This document shows positions 52,181 to 64,000 of a stretch of DNA of 64,000 nucleotides, piece by piece. Each line of letters starts with the position of its first letter. The first letter of the stretch is position 1. Under the pieces are notes generated by a model. It had not been told where the DNA came from. It searched no databases and was given only the letters and a program-made list of their open reading frames with translations. The stretch is from the NCBI GenBank assembly GCA_029718625.1, contig CM056385.1:26794273-26858272 (forward strand). The letters are read 5' to 3'. The DNA comes from Synaphobranchus kaupii. Taxonomy: Eukaryota; Chordata; Actinopteri; Anguilliformes; Synaphobranchidae. The position numbers were made by a program, and so were the translations under genes.

Positions 52181-53780
52181 TCTTTCTTTTACAACCCAAT
52201 TAGCCTACACCATCATCAAAAAGGTTTGAGGAATAAGTCTGAGTTGTAGGTGTAGTGAAGTTTGGTCACTTTTATTCAGAATTAATTAAGTTCAACACTC
52301 AATTAGAATTCTATACGTCAGTAGAGCCCAACTTAGTGAAATAACGTAGACACGACAATGGGTTGGAAAAATGACATATGTTTTATTTGCTACAACTATG
52401 AATATGTGAATAATAGAAACAATATTTGATATAACATTCTATGACTTAATCTTAATCAGAAGAAATTATAATTATGTGACGGCTAAATATAGAAGCTACC
52501 ATTAACAAAGGTTAGTTTGTGTTATGGGTTAATGACATGCTAAACTATATTTTGTGGTTAGCTCGTTTTATCAGTCTCATACATATAAAGTTTTAACAGT
52601 GTAAAACAATAAGGTCAGGGAAATTGGCTATTCCCGACCAAAACGCGCATAGCAAAACAAAATACAAACAAAAGTAGGAACCAGCAGTAAAATGACCAAA
52701 TCACTGCCTCCCGCTTGGTGCTCCCAGTTACGTTTAAAATCCAATGAAAGGGATTTAATTATTTCTGGGATATATTATACTAGATTTTTAATAAGTTTTC
52801 CGACCGCCGAAAACAGATAAGAACAATTAATTTTCATACACAATCACCTCGCTATTTCTAATAGCCTACTTTCAAATAAACATCAAAAGTTGGCTGCTTT
52901 TTGAGGCTCATTTGGTCAAGTGTTTTTCCAAAAATATCTCTAGTTTAAAAAAATACATTTGGTCTCTAAATGGGGTGCAAATATACGTCATAGAAGCCCC
53001 TGATCTAATACAATACGCCCCTGCTACACTCAAAAAAATGATTATTGGCCCTCATAAACATTAAGCATACAATTTAAATGAAACTTATATAAAAATAAAA
53101 CATTTTAACTATCCATATAAATTAAAGAATTAAAAACATAAATCTGTTTAATCCAGAATTAATATGTTTGAATCATATAAAATCTACATGAACATGAAGA
53201 AGAAACATGGATTGAAATGTCATCTTTGACTGTGATCAAATTGGATGGAAAATTGACATGTAATTGAAATGCATAAGTTTTAACTTTTGGGCCTAAATAT
53301 TTTTTGAGTGTATGCGTACCCCTTTAAGTAGGCTATTAGGCTACTAACGAAACGTATTGCGGTTAAACTTGTTTTAATTCCAGTATTGTGAAAACAAGGT
53401 GACTGGATCGGCTGGTCTTCTTCGGAAGGAGACCTCTGGTGGCTATCTCATAACCATTAACCCCCCTTTCAATCATTGTTTACAACATTAACAACTTAAA
53501 CACCATATAACAGGGTGAACCTGCTTGTATAAGGAGTAAAAAGTATTCAGTGGGGCAGTGGAAAATTAACTCCAGCTGTGAGTGACGGATTTGGTGTCAT
53601 TACGCACAGCTCGCCGTCGTCCACTTTTTGATTTACAAGCAAAGGGGATTGAAGGGACACTTGGACGTCGCGTAATTCCAGAGTTAACCGACTTTGTGCA
53701 CAGCTGTGGAAGTTTGTTTTCTTTGGCGTTTGCAAACTGTTCCTTCAGAATACGCACACACTTTTTCCAGTGACTCCGAG
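52181..53780. other. 5' flank of the SLC22 gene
   Basis: A/T-rich to 53.3 kb with no gene. The 5'UTR presumably lies within 53500-53780, and no TATA box is convincing. Confidence 0.5.
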
Positions 53781-54203
53781 ATGGGGTTTTCTGATATCCT
53801 GGAGGAAATTGGTGGCTTTGGACGTTTCCAGCTGATTCACGTAATTCTGCTGTCGATTCCGGGTCTTCTCATGGCCAGTCAGAATCTGTTGAATAACTTC
53901 ACAGCCGGTATCCCGGAGCATCACTGTTACATACCCAACGGGACCTCTCGAGCAATGGACCAGAATTTTTCTGTGCTGGATGTGGGTAGCCGGGAGATCC
54001 TCCGGGCTTACATCCCAATAGAAGGTGGCTCCAAGCTGTCAAAGTGCACCAGATTCACAGAGGCGCAGTGGCATCTTGTAATGGCTAATATGAGCGTCAT
54101 TAGTACGCACGTCAATAATAATTTCACAGACGCAGAAACAGAGACGTGCCATGACGGTTGGACCTATGACAGGACTGAATTTCAGGCCACCATAGTCACA
54201 GAG
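53781..54203 (+). CDS. SLC22 transporter exon 1 (start, TM1, extracellular loop)
   Basis: ATG at 53781 with G at -3 and +4. It encodes 141 complete codons and ends phase 0 at GAG|GTAAGT (54203/54204) with TIVTE, the usual end of exon 1 in this family. The loop contains [10 protein letters not shown]. Confidence 0.92.
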
Positions 54204-57200
54204 GTAAGTGGTTGTTCCTTTGCAGACAATTGACTGCGCCGCGGATGTCAACAGAAAGGAGGACAAAAGACCTACAGGTGCACTCATTCCAGAACAGACA
54301 CCCAACAAAATGAGGGGCATTGAACGGTTTACGTTTCACGTTCATGCACTTGCGTAGCCTACCGTTTCTACAAAGCTCAAGGTGAGATTTTTTAAGATAG
54401 CACACAAATCAACGATTTTACATCAACTGTAGACAATACAACAGTAAATACAAGAATTTACCGAATAGCTTCAAAATAATAAAATATGAGTAGATAAACC
54501 AGAAAACCATGATAGCTTTGGGATGATTGCACTCGTTGTTAAATCTATGTAAACTGAAATTGAGTTAATGACATTGAACTACATCCAATAGCTTTCACAT
54601 TGGGTGGATGGAAAAGATGGGAAATTCCGTGACTTTCGTAAATATCACACATCCCAAAACGGAGCTATTATTTGTTCTTTCCGCAAGACAGTGATCCGCA
54701 AGTGCAAACTAAAACATCTGAAAGATTCTGAAAGAAAAATAGAAAACAACATAGAAGATGACTCAGTAGTGGTATCCCTGCGAACTAATGCTGCACAAAA
54801 TAAAAAATTTTGGAAATAGAATTATTACTTGTTAAAAAACTTTTATATGAGCATTTGTACTGGCAAAAAATAATATAATATAATATAATTCCCTCCTATT
54901 TATTTCATATATTACAGTCTTTTTTACACATTTTATCAAGGGTAGGCTAGCAATAATTTTGGTGGACACTGGGAATATATTGTGAATTGAACTGCTTCAG
55001 AAATAAATTTTCACAGTAATGCTTATACTTATTCCGTGAGATACAAATGGATCAAGGCTTGATACTCTGCTATGTCTCTAATGAGTTCAACAAAATGAAT
55101 GCTGTGAGTGTGACTTGCACTAATATGCTTCTGTAGAGCCGCTCAGAATTGTAAGGGAGCCAAAACTGAGGCATTGCTGATTATCTGCTCCACAGTGGGA
55201 CCTGGTGTGCAAGCTCCGCCCTCTCAAACAGATGAGCCAGACCATTTACATGGGGGGTGTCCTCGCTGGAGCCATCATTTTCGGGGGGCTATCAGACAAG
55301 TGAGTCTCCCTCCTTCTGTTTCCCCAACACTGACCCCACCTGCACACCGGTGCCAAATAACTCTTACAGAGACCCTCATATTGTGGCTTACATATTTCTG
55401 TCCACCAACATAATTAATTTAGTGATTACGTTCTGGTAGGGTAACCATAACTACTGACAATATGGGAGAACAGTTTTTAGTCTATCAAGTGAAAAAGTAT
55501 TATAAAAATGCTCTGTGGTTTCCTACATACAATTGTATTGGGCCAGTATATTATGACCTGGCATGTTATGTTAACCCTAGACAACCTGATCAAGAGTCTG
55601 TTACTTTGTTTCCCTAGACCTACAGCACAGTTATGCCCACAATTTAGATTATCTTCTCCAAATGTGTATAAAAATTAGCATCCTGAACCTGTATGTACTG
55701 ATCTGTGAGAACAGTTATATTGGTACTGGATTAACATTCACCAAATTCCAGAGACTGTATTTCCAGTACTTAACATTAATCTCTCCATGGTTTCCTTCTT
55801 TATTTCCTACTAACAAACCTACTTAGTGAAACATATTTGTGTTACTTCTTAGCAGCAAAGGTGAATTAAATGTGCATAACTATAACATATGCAGGACTGA
55901 GGCTCTCAATGTGCTTGCTTGAAACTGGGGGTGCTAAAGGTGCAGCTACACCTGGGGGGGTGCTTGAGTTGCATAATGACGTAAAAGGCTTTAATGAGGC
56001 TTTAGTGCGCTCATGCAGTCTCCTTTAAGCCAGTTGCTAAAGGCAGCTGCCAAACTCCTGCAGACTGGCTTTGAGCAGTTAAATAGGTCATACATCTCAC
56101 CAATGAGTAGCTGAACTACAATCATATTTTTAGTTATAAAACTAAAATATAAATGATCTAACAGCAACATGTGAGCGTGACAACGTCCTCCTAGAATAAT
56201 CTAAACTTAATTTGATTGAAAGCTCCATTGAACCCATGATATTCTTAGTTGAAGACATGCATTTCCAAACGTTTTTATTCTTTGTGGCAGTGCCAACCTA
56301 AATAGTTGTAGTTTGGTGGCGTCTCTGAATATATGGTGCTGATGTAGTGAAAAGATAGATCTGTGAAAGCTAAACATTTAAGCACCAGTTGATTCCTTGG
56401 TTGCTACCTAATATAAACAGGGTGGCGCACCACAGGGTGGTAAGACTCAGCAAATACAGTTTTTCTCAAATGTTTACACACATTTCCTGAAACTATATAC
56501 AATTTCTCAAAACTACAAACACAAAGCACAAAACTGTTAGCTGTTTTTTCAAAACTTCAAAAATGTCTGTCAAAATGAAACACAATGTTCAAAACCATGT
56601 AGCCTTCTTTCTCTCTCTCTCCAAAATTACACTTTGCCTCCAAATCACAAACAATAGTCAACAAATGAATAGACATTATGAATGCACTGGTGTAAAAAAT
56701 TAAAGACACTATTACCATTATATTAGTTAGGCATCAGTATTGTTTGAGTGTACTGGCCAACTCAAATATACAACAAAAAAAACAGTGAGATGATTTTTGT
56801 TATTTTTTATTTTTCCAAATTACAAAAATGTAGGAAGTAGACTATGTAAAATAAAAACAAACAGGAGAAAAGGACATTTAAAAAAAAAAAAAAAACTACT
56901 GCACTGTAGTAAACAAAAAATGTAAAAGTAAAACCAAAACTAAATTATTCTGGTCTCTGCTCTTGATCAGGTCAAATATTCTCATGTACATCACACATTA
57001 TATTTTCTCTGGCGAAGCAGCGGGAGAAGTGTCTTTTGGAATGACACAGCCACCCTTGGCGTGATGAATGAAATGAATAACAATGGTTTGAACCAGCTTT
57101 GAAACGAACCACAGTGGAAACTCACATTGTCCCATATAACAACACATGCGAGCTGCATGTATATGTGTGTGTGCACGTGTGAGTGTGTATATGTGTGTGT

Positions 57201-60200
57201 TTCTGTGTGTATGTGCATGTGTGTACTGTATGTGTGTGTGGAGCTCATTTCTGCAGCACTGTGATAGGCATATTTCCCCCGTGTTTCAGGTCCTCTTTAA
57301 GGCTGGTAAGATGGGCTCTCTCGTCCTCCTGTAACTACTGTGAGAAACTGTACTCAGCTACTCCGAGCTGCAGAGGGGACAGGCTCTCCCGCATTTGCTC
57401 CATGTAGGGGTGGCTTCAGTACGCACACAAGGGATACTGGCAGCTTAGCTTGGGCACACTGTTGTCTGTACTGTCATACCCTTGTAGTAGTATACATTAG
57501 GTACTCTGCAGTACAGCAATCACTGAGTATTGATATGTTACAGATAACATAAAGAACAATAGAGCAGACCTACCTATTCTCATTTCTAAATGTTCGCATG
57601 ATAGAGGTAACTGTGAAGTGGCTGAGATTTGGCTGGAGGACTCTCTGCCCAGCTTCGCTTAGGGTCACCTGGTCAACCAAAGTCACCTGGATCATGTCCG
57701 AGATTTTTGTCCGACTTGATCTTCCTCGTCCTCTTCCTCCTCCTGCTCCTCCTTTCATTCTTACTCCTTGTCAGCCTTTGTTCTCCGAAATAGGAGAGCT
57801 CACATTTTGCCATTTTATTTGTGCTAAAGCTCTGATTGCTAATTGAATAATTAAAGCAACTAGTGTTTAACCTGTGAAGAATCTTAAAGTTGAAAATATA
57901 CAGTATCTGTTAGGCCTATGCCAGAATACATGTTGTATTTATTAGATTTCCTGGTCTGCATGCACTCACAAAAACTTTGGAAATTTCATGTCTTCTCGCA
58001 TCGAATCCGGCCTGTGGCAGTTCCGACATTGGCTGGCATCCCTCCAAGGGCAGTGCACAATTGGCTTTGCGTCACCCGAGGGATATATGGGCAGTGCTGG
58101 GGAAAAGCGTAGTTGCACAAACTATCAATTACCTCACACTGAAAGTAGTCGAGCTACCCTAAAGAGAAATTTAGCTTGTGAAACTACAATTACTCAAAAA
58201 ATGTAGTTCTTTTAACTACTTTTCTAATTATCATAAATGTCAAAATGTAATACAAATTTTTATTATGACAAAAACAATACAAAATTAAGTGACTCAGGAA
58301 TGTGCAATCAAATATAATATAAAATACACTGCCTGGCCAAAAAAAAAGTCGCCATTGCACCCGTCATGCATAGTGCCCACTGTACAAACCTCTGGAGGCA
58401 GTGTTATGATCTGGGGTTGCTTCAATTGGTCAGGTCTAGGCTCAGCAACGTTATGCAGCAATAAAATGAAGTCAGCTGAGTACCTGAATGCACTGAATGA
58501 CCAGGTTATCCCATCAATGGGCATATTCCAGGACGACAGTGCCAAGATTCATAGGGCTCAAATTGTGAAAGAGTGGTTCAGGGAGCATGAGGAATCATTT
58601 TCACACGGGAAATGTGACCAGCGTTTTAAGGCCACTTTCCCGGGAAGACCGCAAAAAGTGTGATTTACAGCAGGTTAAACAGACCTGCTCCTGCATGAAG
58701 TTAAAGCAGGCATTAAAATTAATTGTATGATGTGCTGCAAATTTGTTTTTGTTTCTAATTAGACTCTTAGTTCTCTTTAAAATCATTTGGTTCAGTTATG
58801 GAATGACAGGTGAAATCAGCAGGGTTTTAATAAGATGAAAACCTGGTTACTGTCATTTAAAAAATATGAAGGATAAGGTTAAAATTCAGTTAACATGGTG
58901 AAATTGAAATTAATCTCCGTTTTTTAACTGTAGGCTATAGGAAAAACCTTATGCACAGTGAATCCCGGGGACTGCCTAGGCTATTTGAAAAACAATACAC
59001 TGGACAAGGTTTTGAACTTTTTTCTATTTACTTCCAGTCTGTAGGCCTCGATGGAGAAAGCTGTATTGTAATTACATCTGAAGCGCATTTTCAGAACTGA
59101 AATGTCCGTCTATTGCAGTGCGCGCGTTTTACATTGAATGACAATTCACGCATTAGGTGTAAATGACAATTTGCGCATTAGGCTTGATATACGCGTTATA
59201 AGAAAATATTTTAATGGATAGCCATTGTGCCGTAACAGAAGATTGTCCCACCAGTGGATTACAGGAATTATTGCCAAATATGGGCTAAGTCATAGCTTGA
59301 TCCAGGATAATTACGAATAGTCTATACATGTAACCTTACACGTACCATCGCACATCGCCTGGATGTTGATGGAGTGGGCTGAAAGCAATTTACTGCGGGA
59401 TTTCCCTTCACTGAGGGACAGGTATGTGGTCTTTGAAATATGGACCCTTTTATTGTTATGCATTTTTTGATATAGCCTACACAATAATCTTTCATATTGT
59501 AATCTTCATATTTTTAGTCATGCTTGTGCGCGCCCCTGTGTGTAACAGACAGGAGAGTGTATGTGCGTTGTACAGACGCCTATGCAGATGCACTGATATG
59601 CGCCGTTAAAATAACATGTAAACAACTGCAACATGACTTTAGACCAGGGGCCACATGTACAGTATAAACAGTGCTTTTTTTGTGATTTTCACAGTGATTT
59701 CCGACTTTCAACCTAAGCGTTCTTTTACGCATTGTTTTACTCAGTGTTTTATACATGTGGCCCCAGGTTTGTGGTGGTTTTAGCGCAAATGCTTTCTGCT
59801 GCCTCAAGATAGCAATACGTCAAAAATGATCCTGGCCACACCTCATCTTAAGATCAACACGCCCAGTAGACTTGCAATGGGCGCAAGAATACTTGGTATT
59901 TAAACGATGAGGCGCTAGGTGCTATAATGAACCCTGCGCTGGGTGTAAGATAGCAAAGACACTTGCGCTTGGGTTAGCGCTGCTTAGCGCCAGGTGTAAG
60001 ATAGGGCCCCTGGAGTTATAAAGCCTTAAATAGAACACCCCATAAATAGGTGAGAATTGACCAAATTTTGGGTTAAAAAAAAAAACAGTGTTTTTAATGA
60101 TTGCTCGATGACAGTGGTATGTCCTGTGGTCTTGCAGGTTTGGTCGCCGGGCAATGCTGATCTGGTCCTACTTCCAGCTGGCCACCCTGGGGTCCTGCAC

Positions 60201-62131
60201 GGCCTTCAGCACCACATACCTGGCCTACTGCATCTTACGCTTCCTGACAGGAATGGCCGTGTCTGGGGTGATCCTCAACTCCGTCTCCCTCAGTGAGTTT
60301 TCTCTCTCCCTCAAAGTCACATTCGTTCATTACTCCATAGCTTTCCCTGAGCTCAGCCATTCGTCAGTAAATCACGACTCACAACCTGCCTTTCTATTAG
60401 TTCGGCCATTTTTATTTAGCCTATACCTAGAGGGGTTTTGGTGCAACCTGCAGCTGCAGCACATTTCCATGGTGTATTAGTCTCTCTGGCTCAGACAGAA
60501 GTGTTCATTGAGAAAGCAACACCTCCGACCCTCTCAAACTTGGTTTGGCCAACCCTGGCCTTGCAGAACCACATAGTCTGTTGTTTTTCAGTGTTATTTA
60601 GTACTTAGCTGAAATGAAACCTGTTGATTATGCAGTTAATTCAACTTTCATAGTTTCCTGTCTCTAAAATGGTTTTCATTTTAGGGAAAAATAAAAACCA
60701 GCAGACCCTGTTTTGGGGACATGTCACAGACAGGTCTAATGAAGTGTGGAAACTTCCAAATTAAATTAGAAATATGAACACCACATTATTGTAACTGTTG
60801 AATGGGAAATGTAGCCAAATGCTTTGTTGAACCTGAAATGAGTACCTGAAGACAGGATGCAAGGAATATTTATGGACTCCAGTGCCGCACAGTGTTAGTC
60901 AGCTGGTAACAGTGGGGGTGGGAAAGGAAGTAGGCTTGTTTGTTGTGTGGGTGTGGTATGGAACTCAACTTTAATGTGTGTAAGAGGGACTTAAATGATC
61001 CTGTGCCCACAGAGGTGGAGTGGATCCCCACCAAAAACCGCACGCTTGTGGGCACCTTGTCCTCCTTCTTCTTCACCTTTGGGCAAGGGGTCTTGGCGGG
61101 CGTGGCCTACAGCCTCCGAGACTGGCGCAAGCTACAGGTGGCTGTCTGCGCCCCCTACTTCTTCGTCTTCCTGTACAGCTGGTGAGGATGAGATACGCAA
61201 GCTCCCACTTTCACCCCTGCCATTGTTCAAATTATGTAAATGGTTTACACCTTCCCTTACATTGCTTGCTTTCCTTGATACCTTCTGAATACATTAAAAG
61301 GAAACAAGGAGGGGGAGGAAGGGAGGAAATGAGAACAGAGGAAATGAGAAAGTTCTTGTCAGAATTTTGCCATCCTCTTTTACTCCAGTCCCATTTTCAG
61401 ATGACACAGGGTGTTGAAAATTTTAAACCTCCAGCACATATGCACTCAAACTCATATGTTTTGAACCTGACTTTAATTAAAATAGCACTTTATGTATTCC
61501 TTTGTGTAAATAATATGCAAATTACAACAAAAAAATAATTTTATTGAATGCTTTATTGGAATAATAACTGAGATGAGATTAGTTAATGGCTTTATTACGC
61601 TTCTTTTATTCACTTACTTTTTATTATCTTTCTGACTCTACCAGGTATTTGTAAATGTTATATAAATTGCTGTGTGATCTGTAGCTATTTTCTCCCAATT
61701 TGGAATTCCCAGTAGTATTCATAGGCCCGTCACATCACTGTAACTTCCTTGGTCAGTTCGGGACAGTGCAGACAGGTCCTACATGCCTTTCCATGTCTCT
61801 GCCTCGGTCTCTAGGTGGTTCTCGGAGTCTGCCCGTTGGCTGGTTCTTAACCGCAGGTCAGAGGAAGCACTCAGACATATTCACCGTGTGGCCCGGATCA
61901 ACGGCAAACCAGAGGTGGTAGAGAAGATCACCCTGGAGGTAAGAGAGGACGAGAGCGAGGGGTGTAGGGGTGGATTTGGGAATATGTGCAAACTGGACTG
62001 AGAATAGATGTGTTTAATCAAAGGCTTAGCTTACTGTCCTCATGTAGCACTTGGAGGGACAGACAGACAGTACAGCAGATAAATAGATTGTTCTCCCTTG
62101 TATGTGATATGCAGTAATGTTTTATTACCAT

Positions 62132-62162
<31 letters not shown>

Positions 62163-62285
62163 CACGTAGGTCCTGGAATCTAAAATGCATAAAGAGATTC
62201 AGTCCAGTAAGTCGATCTACTCCATGTATGACTTACTGCGCACCCCAGTGATGAGGAAGATCTCCATTTGTCTCATGGTCGTTTG
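53781..62285 (+). CDS. SLC22 organic anion transporter (SLC22A6/A8/A20 group), 5' six exons
   Basis: Multipass plasma-membrane transporter of the major facilitator superfamily that moves organic anions (family knowledge). Exons: 53781-54203, 55196-55299, 60138-60292, 61013-61181, 61815-61938 and 62170-62285 (423/104/155/169/124/116 nt, 363 codons). The 104/155/169 lengths are family-typical and all junctions are in phase. The start [18 protein letters not shown] fits the family, and no earlier ATG exists in frame. Visible are TM1 (residues ~17-36) and a large extracellular loop with Cys and N-glycosylation sequons (N39, N53, N62 and two near the end of exon 1). The MFS motif GGLSDKFGRR spans the exon 2/3 junction, and later come ESARW and [10 protein letters not shown]. 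Wording such as WSYFQLA and ILNSVSL looks closest to OAT6/SLC22A20, but OAT1/OAT3 orthology cannot be excluded. Family proteins are ~550 aa, so about a third lies beyond the window. Confidence 0.9.
54204..55195 (+). other. SLC22 intron 1
   Basis: Ends of a Tc1-type element are suggested by AGCAATAATTTTGGTGGACA near 54948-54967, with a possible gene-less coding relic before it (54600-54800). Otherwise nothing. Confidence 0.5.
55196..55299 (+). CDS. SLC22 transporter exon 2 (TM2)
   Basis: Acceptor TCCACAG|TGG and donor AA|GTGAGT. It begins [20 protein letters not shown] and ends GGLSDK, with the last codon split. Confidence 0.93.
56960..57790 (-). pseudogene. Tc1/mariner-superfamily transposase relic in two pieces
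   Basis: Minus-strand text gives an N-terminal helix-turn-helix part at about 57760-57570 ([20 protein letters not shown], then [20 protein letters not shown]). A catalytic piece at about 57145-57000 contains WDNVSFH, where Asp is a DDE residue. The region between is shortened and out of frame, with CA/GT-rich sequence inserted near 57165-57240. Confidence 0.7.
58325..58660 (+). pseudogene. Tc1-like transposase fragment
   Basis: CACTGCCTGGCCAAAAAAAA at 58328 is a Tc1-type terminus. It is followed by an open stretch with [30 protein letters not shown] and [12 protein letters not shown]. This corresponds to the catalytic core around the second Asp; both ends of the protein are gone. Confidence 0.8.
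59644..60013. mobile_element. MITE-like element with GGCCCCTGG termini
   Basis: CCAGGGGCC (59644-59652) pairs with GGCCCCTGG (60005-60013). An inner partner, ATACATGTGGCCCC at about 59752-59765, suggests a nested foldback. The right half is rich in GCGCTxGG/TTAGCGC motifs typical of a common fish element. Confidence 0.5.
60138..60292 (+). CDS. SLC22 transporter exon 3 (TM3-TM4)
   Basis: Acceptor CTTGCAG|GTT and donor CA|GTGAGT; 155 nt. It encodes [19 protein letters not shown] through [18 protein letters not shown], two membrane spans after the MFS loop motif. Confidence 0.92.
60293..61814 (+). other. SLC22 introns 3 and 4
   Basis: Introns 60293-61012 and 61182-61814. I see no repeat or extra exon in either. 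Confidence 0.7.
61013..61181 (+). CDS. SLC22 transporter exon 4 (TM5-TM6)
   Basis: Acceptor CCCACAG|AGGTGG and donor TG|GTGAGG; 169 nt. It encodes [18 protein letters not shown], the [16 protein letters not shown] span and FFVFLYSW. Confidence 0.92.
61815..61938 (+). CDS. SLC22 transporter exon 5 (start of the intracellular loop)
   Basis: Acceptor TCTCTAG|GTGG and donor GAG|GTAAGA; 124 nt. It encodes [19 protein letters not shown] and [18 protein letters not shown]. The ESARW motif and the VARxNGK motif are characteristic of OATs. Confidence 0.92.
61939..62169 (+). other. SLC22 intron 5 with (GT)n
   Basis: A 231-bp intron whose last part is a (GT)n run (62129-62161) lying directly before the acceptor. 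Confidence 0.8.
62170..62285 (+). CDS. SLC22 transporter exon 6 (last exon in window)
   Basis: Acceptor GCACGTAG|GTCC directly after a (GT)n run, and donor TTG|GTGAGG; 116 nt. It encodes [20 protein letters not shown], then [19 protein letters not shown] at the start of TM7. Downstream exons are outside the window. Confidence 0.9.
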
Positions 62286-64000
62286 GTGAGGCCTCTTGTC
62301 TCTCAGACACTCTCTCTCTCTGTCGCGCACACTCCCTCTCTCTGTCTCACCCACTCTCTCTCTCTCTATCTCTGTTACACACACTCCCTCTAACTCTGTC
62401 TCACTCTCTCTCTCTCTATCTCTCTCTCTGTGAGGAAGGGTGCTGTGTGAGTGAGAGCTGCGTGTTTGGTCTTTTCTTGCTTTCCTTTCCCCCCCCCCCA
62501 CCTTTCTATAACTTTTCTTTTTGGTGTTGGGTTTCCCATTTTCCATCTATCTTTCTTGCATGCTCAGCCAAGTTCTTTTTATTTGTTTATTGTTTATTTG
62601 CTGGTTGTGGTTGTTTGGTGTGCAGAGGTATGGCGTCCACTGAGACGCCACCTCTGTCTATCCGTCATGGGATCCGGATAGTTCCACCGGAGCCAAATGT
62701 GACGGTGGAGGAGGTTTTGTTGGCAGTAGCAGAGCAAATCAGACATGACAAGCTACAGTTTGCATCCAGAATGAACAAGGCTGTTGTGGTTTTTGTGAAG
62801 GAGGAGCGGCTTGTCAGCGAAATGATTGAGAGAGGGGTAGTGATTAGGGAGATTTATACTGCGGTTTCGCCGCTGTCGGTTCAGAGTCGGATAATGTGTC
62901 AGTTAATGAAGTTTCAGAACGTAGCGCAGACCTGTATTCGCTGGAGGAAATAAACAATTTTTTTAGGTAAAAGTAAAAGATTATTTTGACGATACAGACA
63001 AGTTTGTCTGGTCTGTTGGTTTTTTACAAAAGCTGGTTGGTACAGAACTAATAGATGAGAAAAAACATTATCACCTTAAAAAGCACATTACAGCTGTGAG
63101 AAAGGCAGCGAGGATGAAAAATGCAAGAAAGGCGAAACTAGTGAAATAAACCGATCATGCATCACATGGTGCCTTTTTCTTACTGCTGTTCCATGCTGGG
63201 TTTTTTCTGTCTCTGTCTTTTTCTCTGCTCTACTCTTCTCATGCAGGGGCTCAGGGTTGGATCTATTAATATAAATGATGGGAGGGATAGATGTAAGACG
63301 GCCTTAGTAGCTGAGGTAGTGAAGCAGAAAAAGTTGTGGTTTTTCTGCAGGAAACGCATAGTGACCCAACTAATGAGATAGATTGGGGGTTGTGGTGGGA
63401 GGGGCTATCTACACTCAGCCATGGCACCAACTTAAGTGGGGGGTAGCAGTGCTGCTAACTAAGAGACTTAACCCAAAGATTATTTCAACAGTAGAATTAG
63501 TAAAGGGCAGGTGTTTGCTTGTAAGGGTAGAAATTGAAGGTATACTTTTTATTTGTGTAATGTCTATGCCCCAAATCAGGGAGCTGACAGGTTAGCCTTT
63601 CTTGGGGTTCTGAGGGGCGAACTGCAGAAGTTTGGTCAGGAGCAGCTGATCATAGGGGGTGATTGGAACTGCACCATTGACTTTACGATGGACAGGAGTC
63701 ATGAACCACACATTCAGTCATCTGGGAGCTTAGGCAGAATAGTTACTCAGTTAGACCTGCTAGATGCGTGGAGGTTGAAACACCCCACTGCTAGACAGTA
63801 CACATGGGTCAGGGTGAGTAACAACACGGTGAGTGCAGCTAGGTTAGATAGGTTTTACATTTCCAAGACACTTTCATCCAGTCTAGTCAGTAGCTCCATT
63901 GCTCCAGTTGGTTTTACTGATCACTATCTCATCAGTGTTGATGTGATCATTTCCCCTGGACAGAAAGTCAGGTCTTTTTGGCATTTTAATAACAAGTTGC
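62286..64000 (+). mobile_element. Non-LTR retrotransposon (L1/Tx1-like LINE), internally deleted, runs past the window
   Basis: After a CT-rich simple repeat (62300-62440) comes an ORF1-like start at 62630 (MASTETPPLSIRHGIRIVPP, then ASRMNKAVVVFVKEERLV) that stops at 62951-62953. An ORF1 C-terminal-like basic tail (KKHITAVRKAARMKNARKAK) follows near 63060-63147. The middle, normally with RRM-like and CCHC parts, is missing. From about 63241 an endonuclease-type ORF2 begins (VGSININDGRDR) and continues through GGDWNCTID, RLDRFYIS and FTDHYLISVDV. Frameshifts occur near 63345-63380, 63420 and 63565. Sense orientation within SLC22 intron 6. Confidence 0.75.

Larger units (their letters stand above)
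55300..60137 (+). other. SLC22 intron 2 (transposon graveyard)
   Basis: 4.8 kb holding a Tc1/mariner relic (56450-57850), a hAT-like fragment starting CAGTGCTGGGGAAAAG (58092), a second Tc1 relic (58325-58660) and a MITE-like block (59644-60013). 55300-56450 and 58660-59640 show no named feature. Confidence 0.6.

Noticed and set aside
47859..53023. 5.2-kb transposon bounded by CAGGGGCGT and ACGCCCCTG
   Set aside because: Only about 9-10 terminal bases agree, the flanking octamers differ and no transposase spans the interval.

Overview
This window is vertebrate nuclear DNA, almost certainly from a ray-finned fish (teleost). The evidence is spliced genes with GT/AG introns, (CA)n/(GT)n microsatellites, many fish-type DNA-transposon relics, tRNA-derived SINE fragments and L1/Tx1-like LINE pieces. 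I cannot name the species. Three protein-coding genes can be assembled by hand from splice signals, reading phase and protein similarity. Most other open frames are chance or repeat-derived.

Region 1 (1-27.4 kb, + strand) is the 3' part of rtn3 (reticulon 3). It has the giant exon of the long isoform (7851-10142), followed by the six reticulon-homology exons of 208, 139, 70, 47, 59 and 49 coding nt (19254-25030) and a probable long 3'UTR. The N-terminal exon(s) lie upstream of the window. The introns hold two large minisatellites: a 48-bp unit at 14.8-16.3 kb and a 23-bp unit at 23.4-24.6 kb that ends 47 bp before a splice acceptor. They also hold several inverted-repeat elements.

Region 2 (30.0-36.5 kb, - strand) is a complete zfta gene (C11orf95; zinc finger translocation associated). 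Five coding exons encode about 615 aa with four atypical C-x2-C-x14-H-x4-H fingers. Every intron is phase 1 and each finger has its own exon. The end of exon 3, with its splice donor, is tandemly triplicated in frame. rtn3 and zfta converge tail to tail, the arrangement I recall for human chromosome 11q13.

Region 3 (36.5-53.8 kb) is gene-poor and repeat-rich: Tc1/mariner and LINE fragments, a composite repeat with tRNA-like boxes, a repeat-structured block at 50.4-52.2 kb, and a 1.26-kb near-perfect palindrome of piggyBac-transposase-derived arms (48586-49849).

Region 4 (53.8-64 kb, + strand) is the 5' two thirds of an SLC22 organic-anion-transporter gene of the SLC22A6/A8/A20 group. Six exons (363 codons) are present, and the rest lies beyond the window. 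Its introns contain Tc1/mariner transposase relics and, in intron 6, an internally deleted LINE in sense orientation. Human SLC22A6/A8 also lie near RTN3 and ZFTA, so the window looks like a conserved block of vertebrate microsynteny.

I found no new multi-gene system. The most unusual signals are the long palindrome, the triplicated splice donor in zfta, and the AG-depleted minisatellite just upstream of an rtn3 acceptor.
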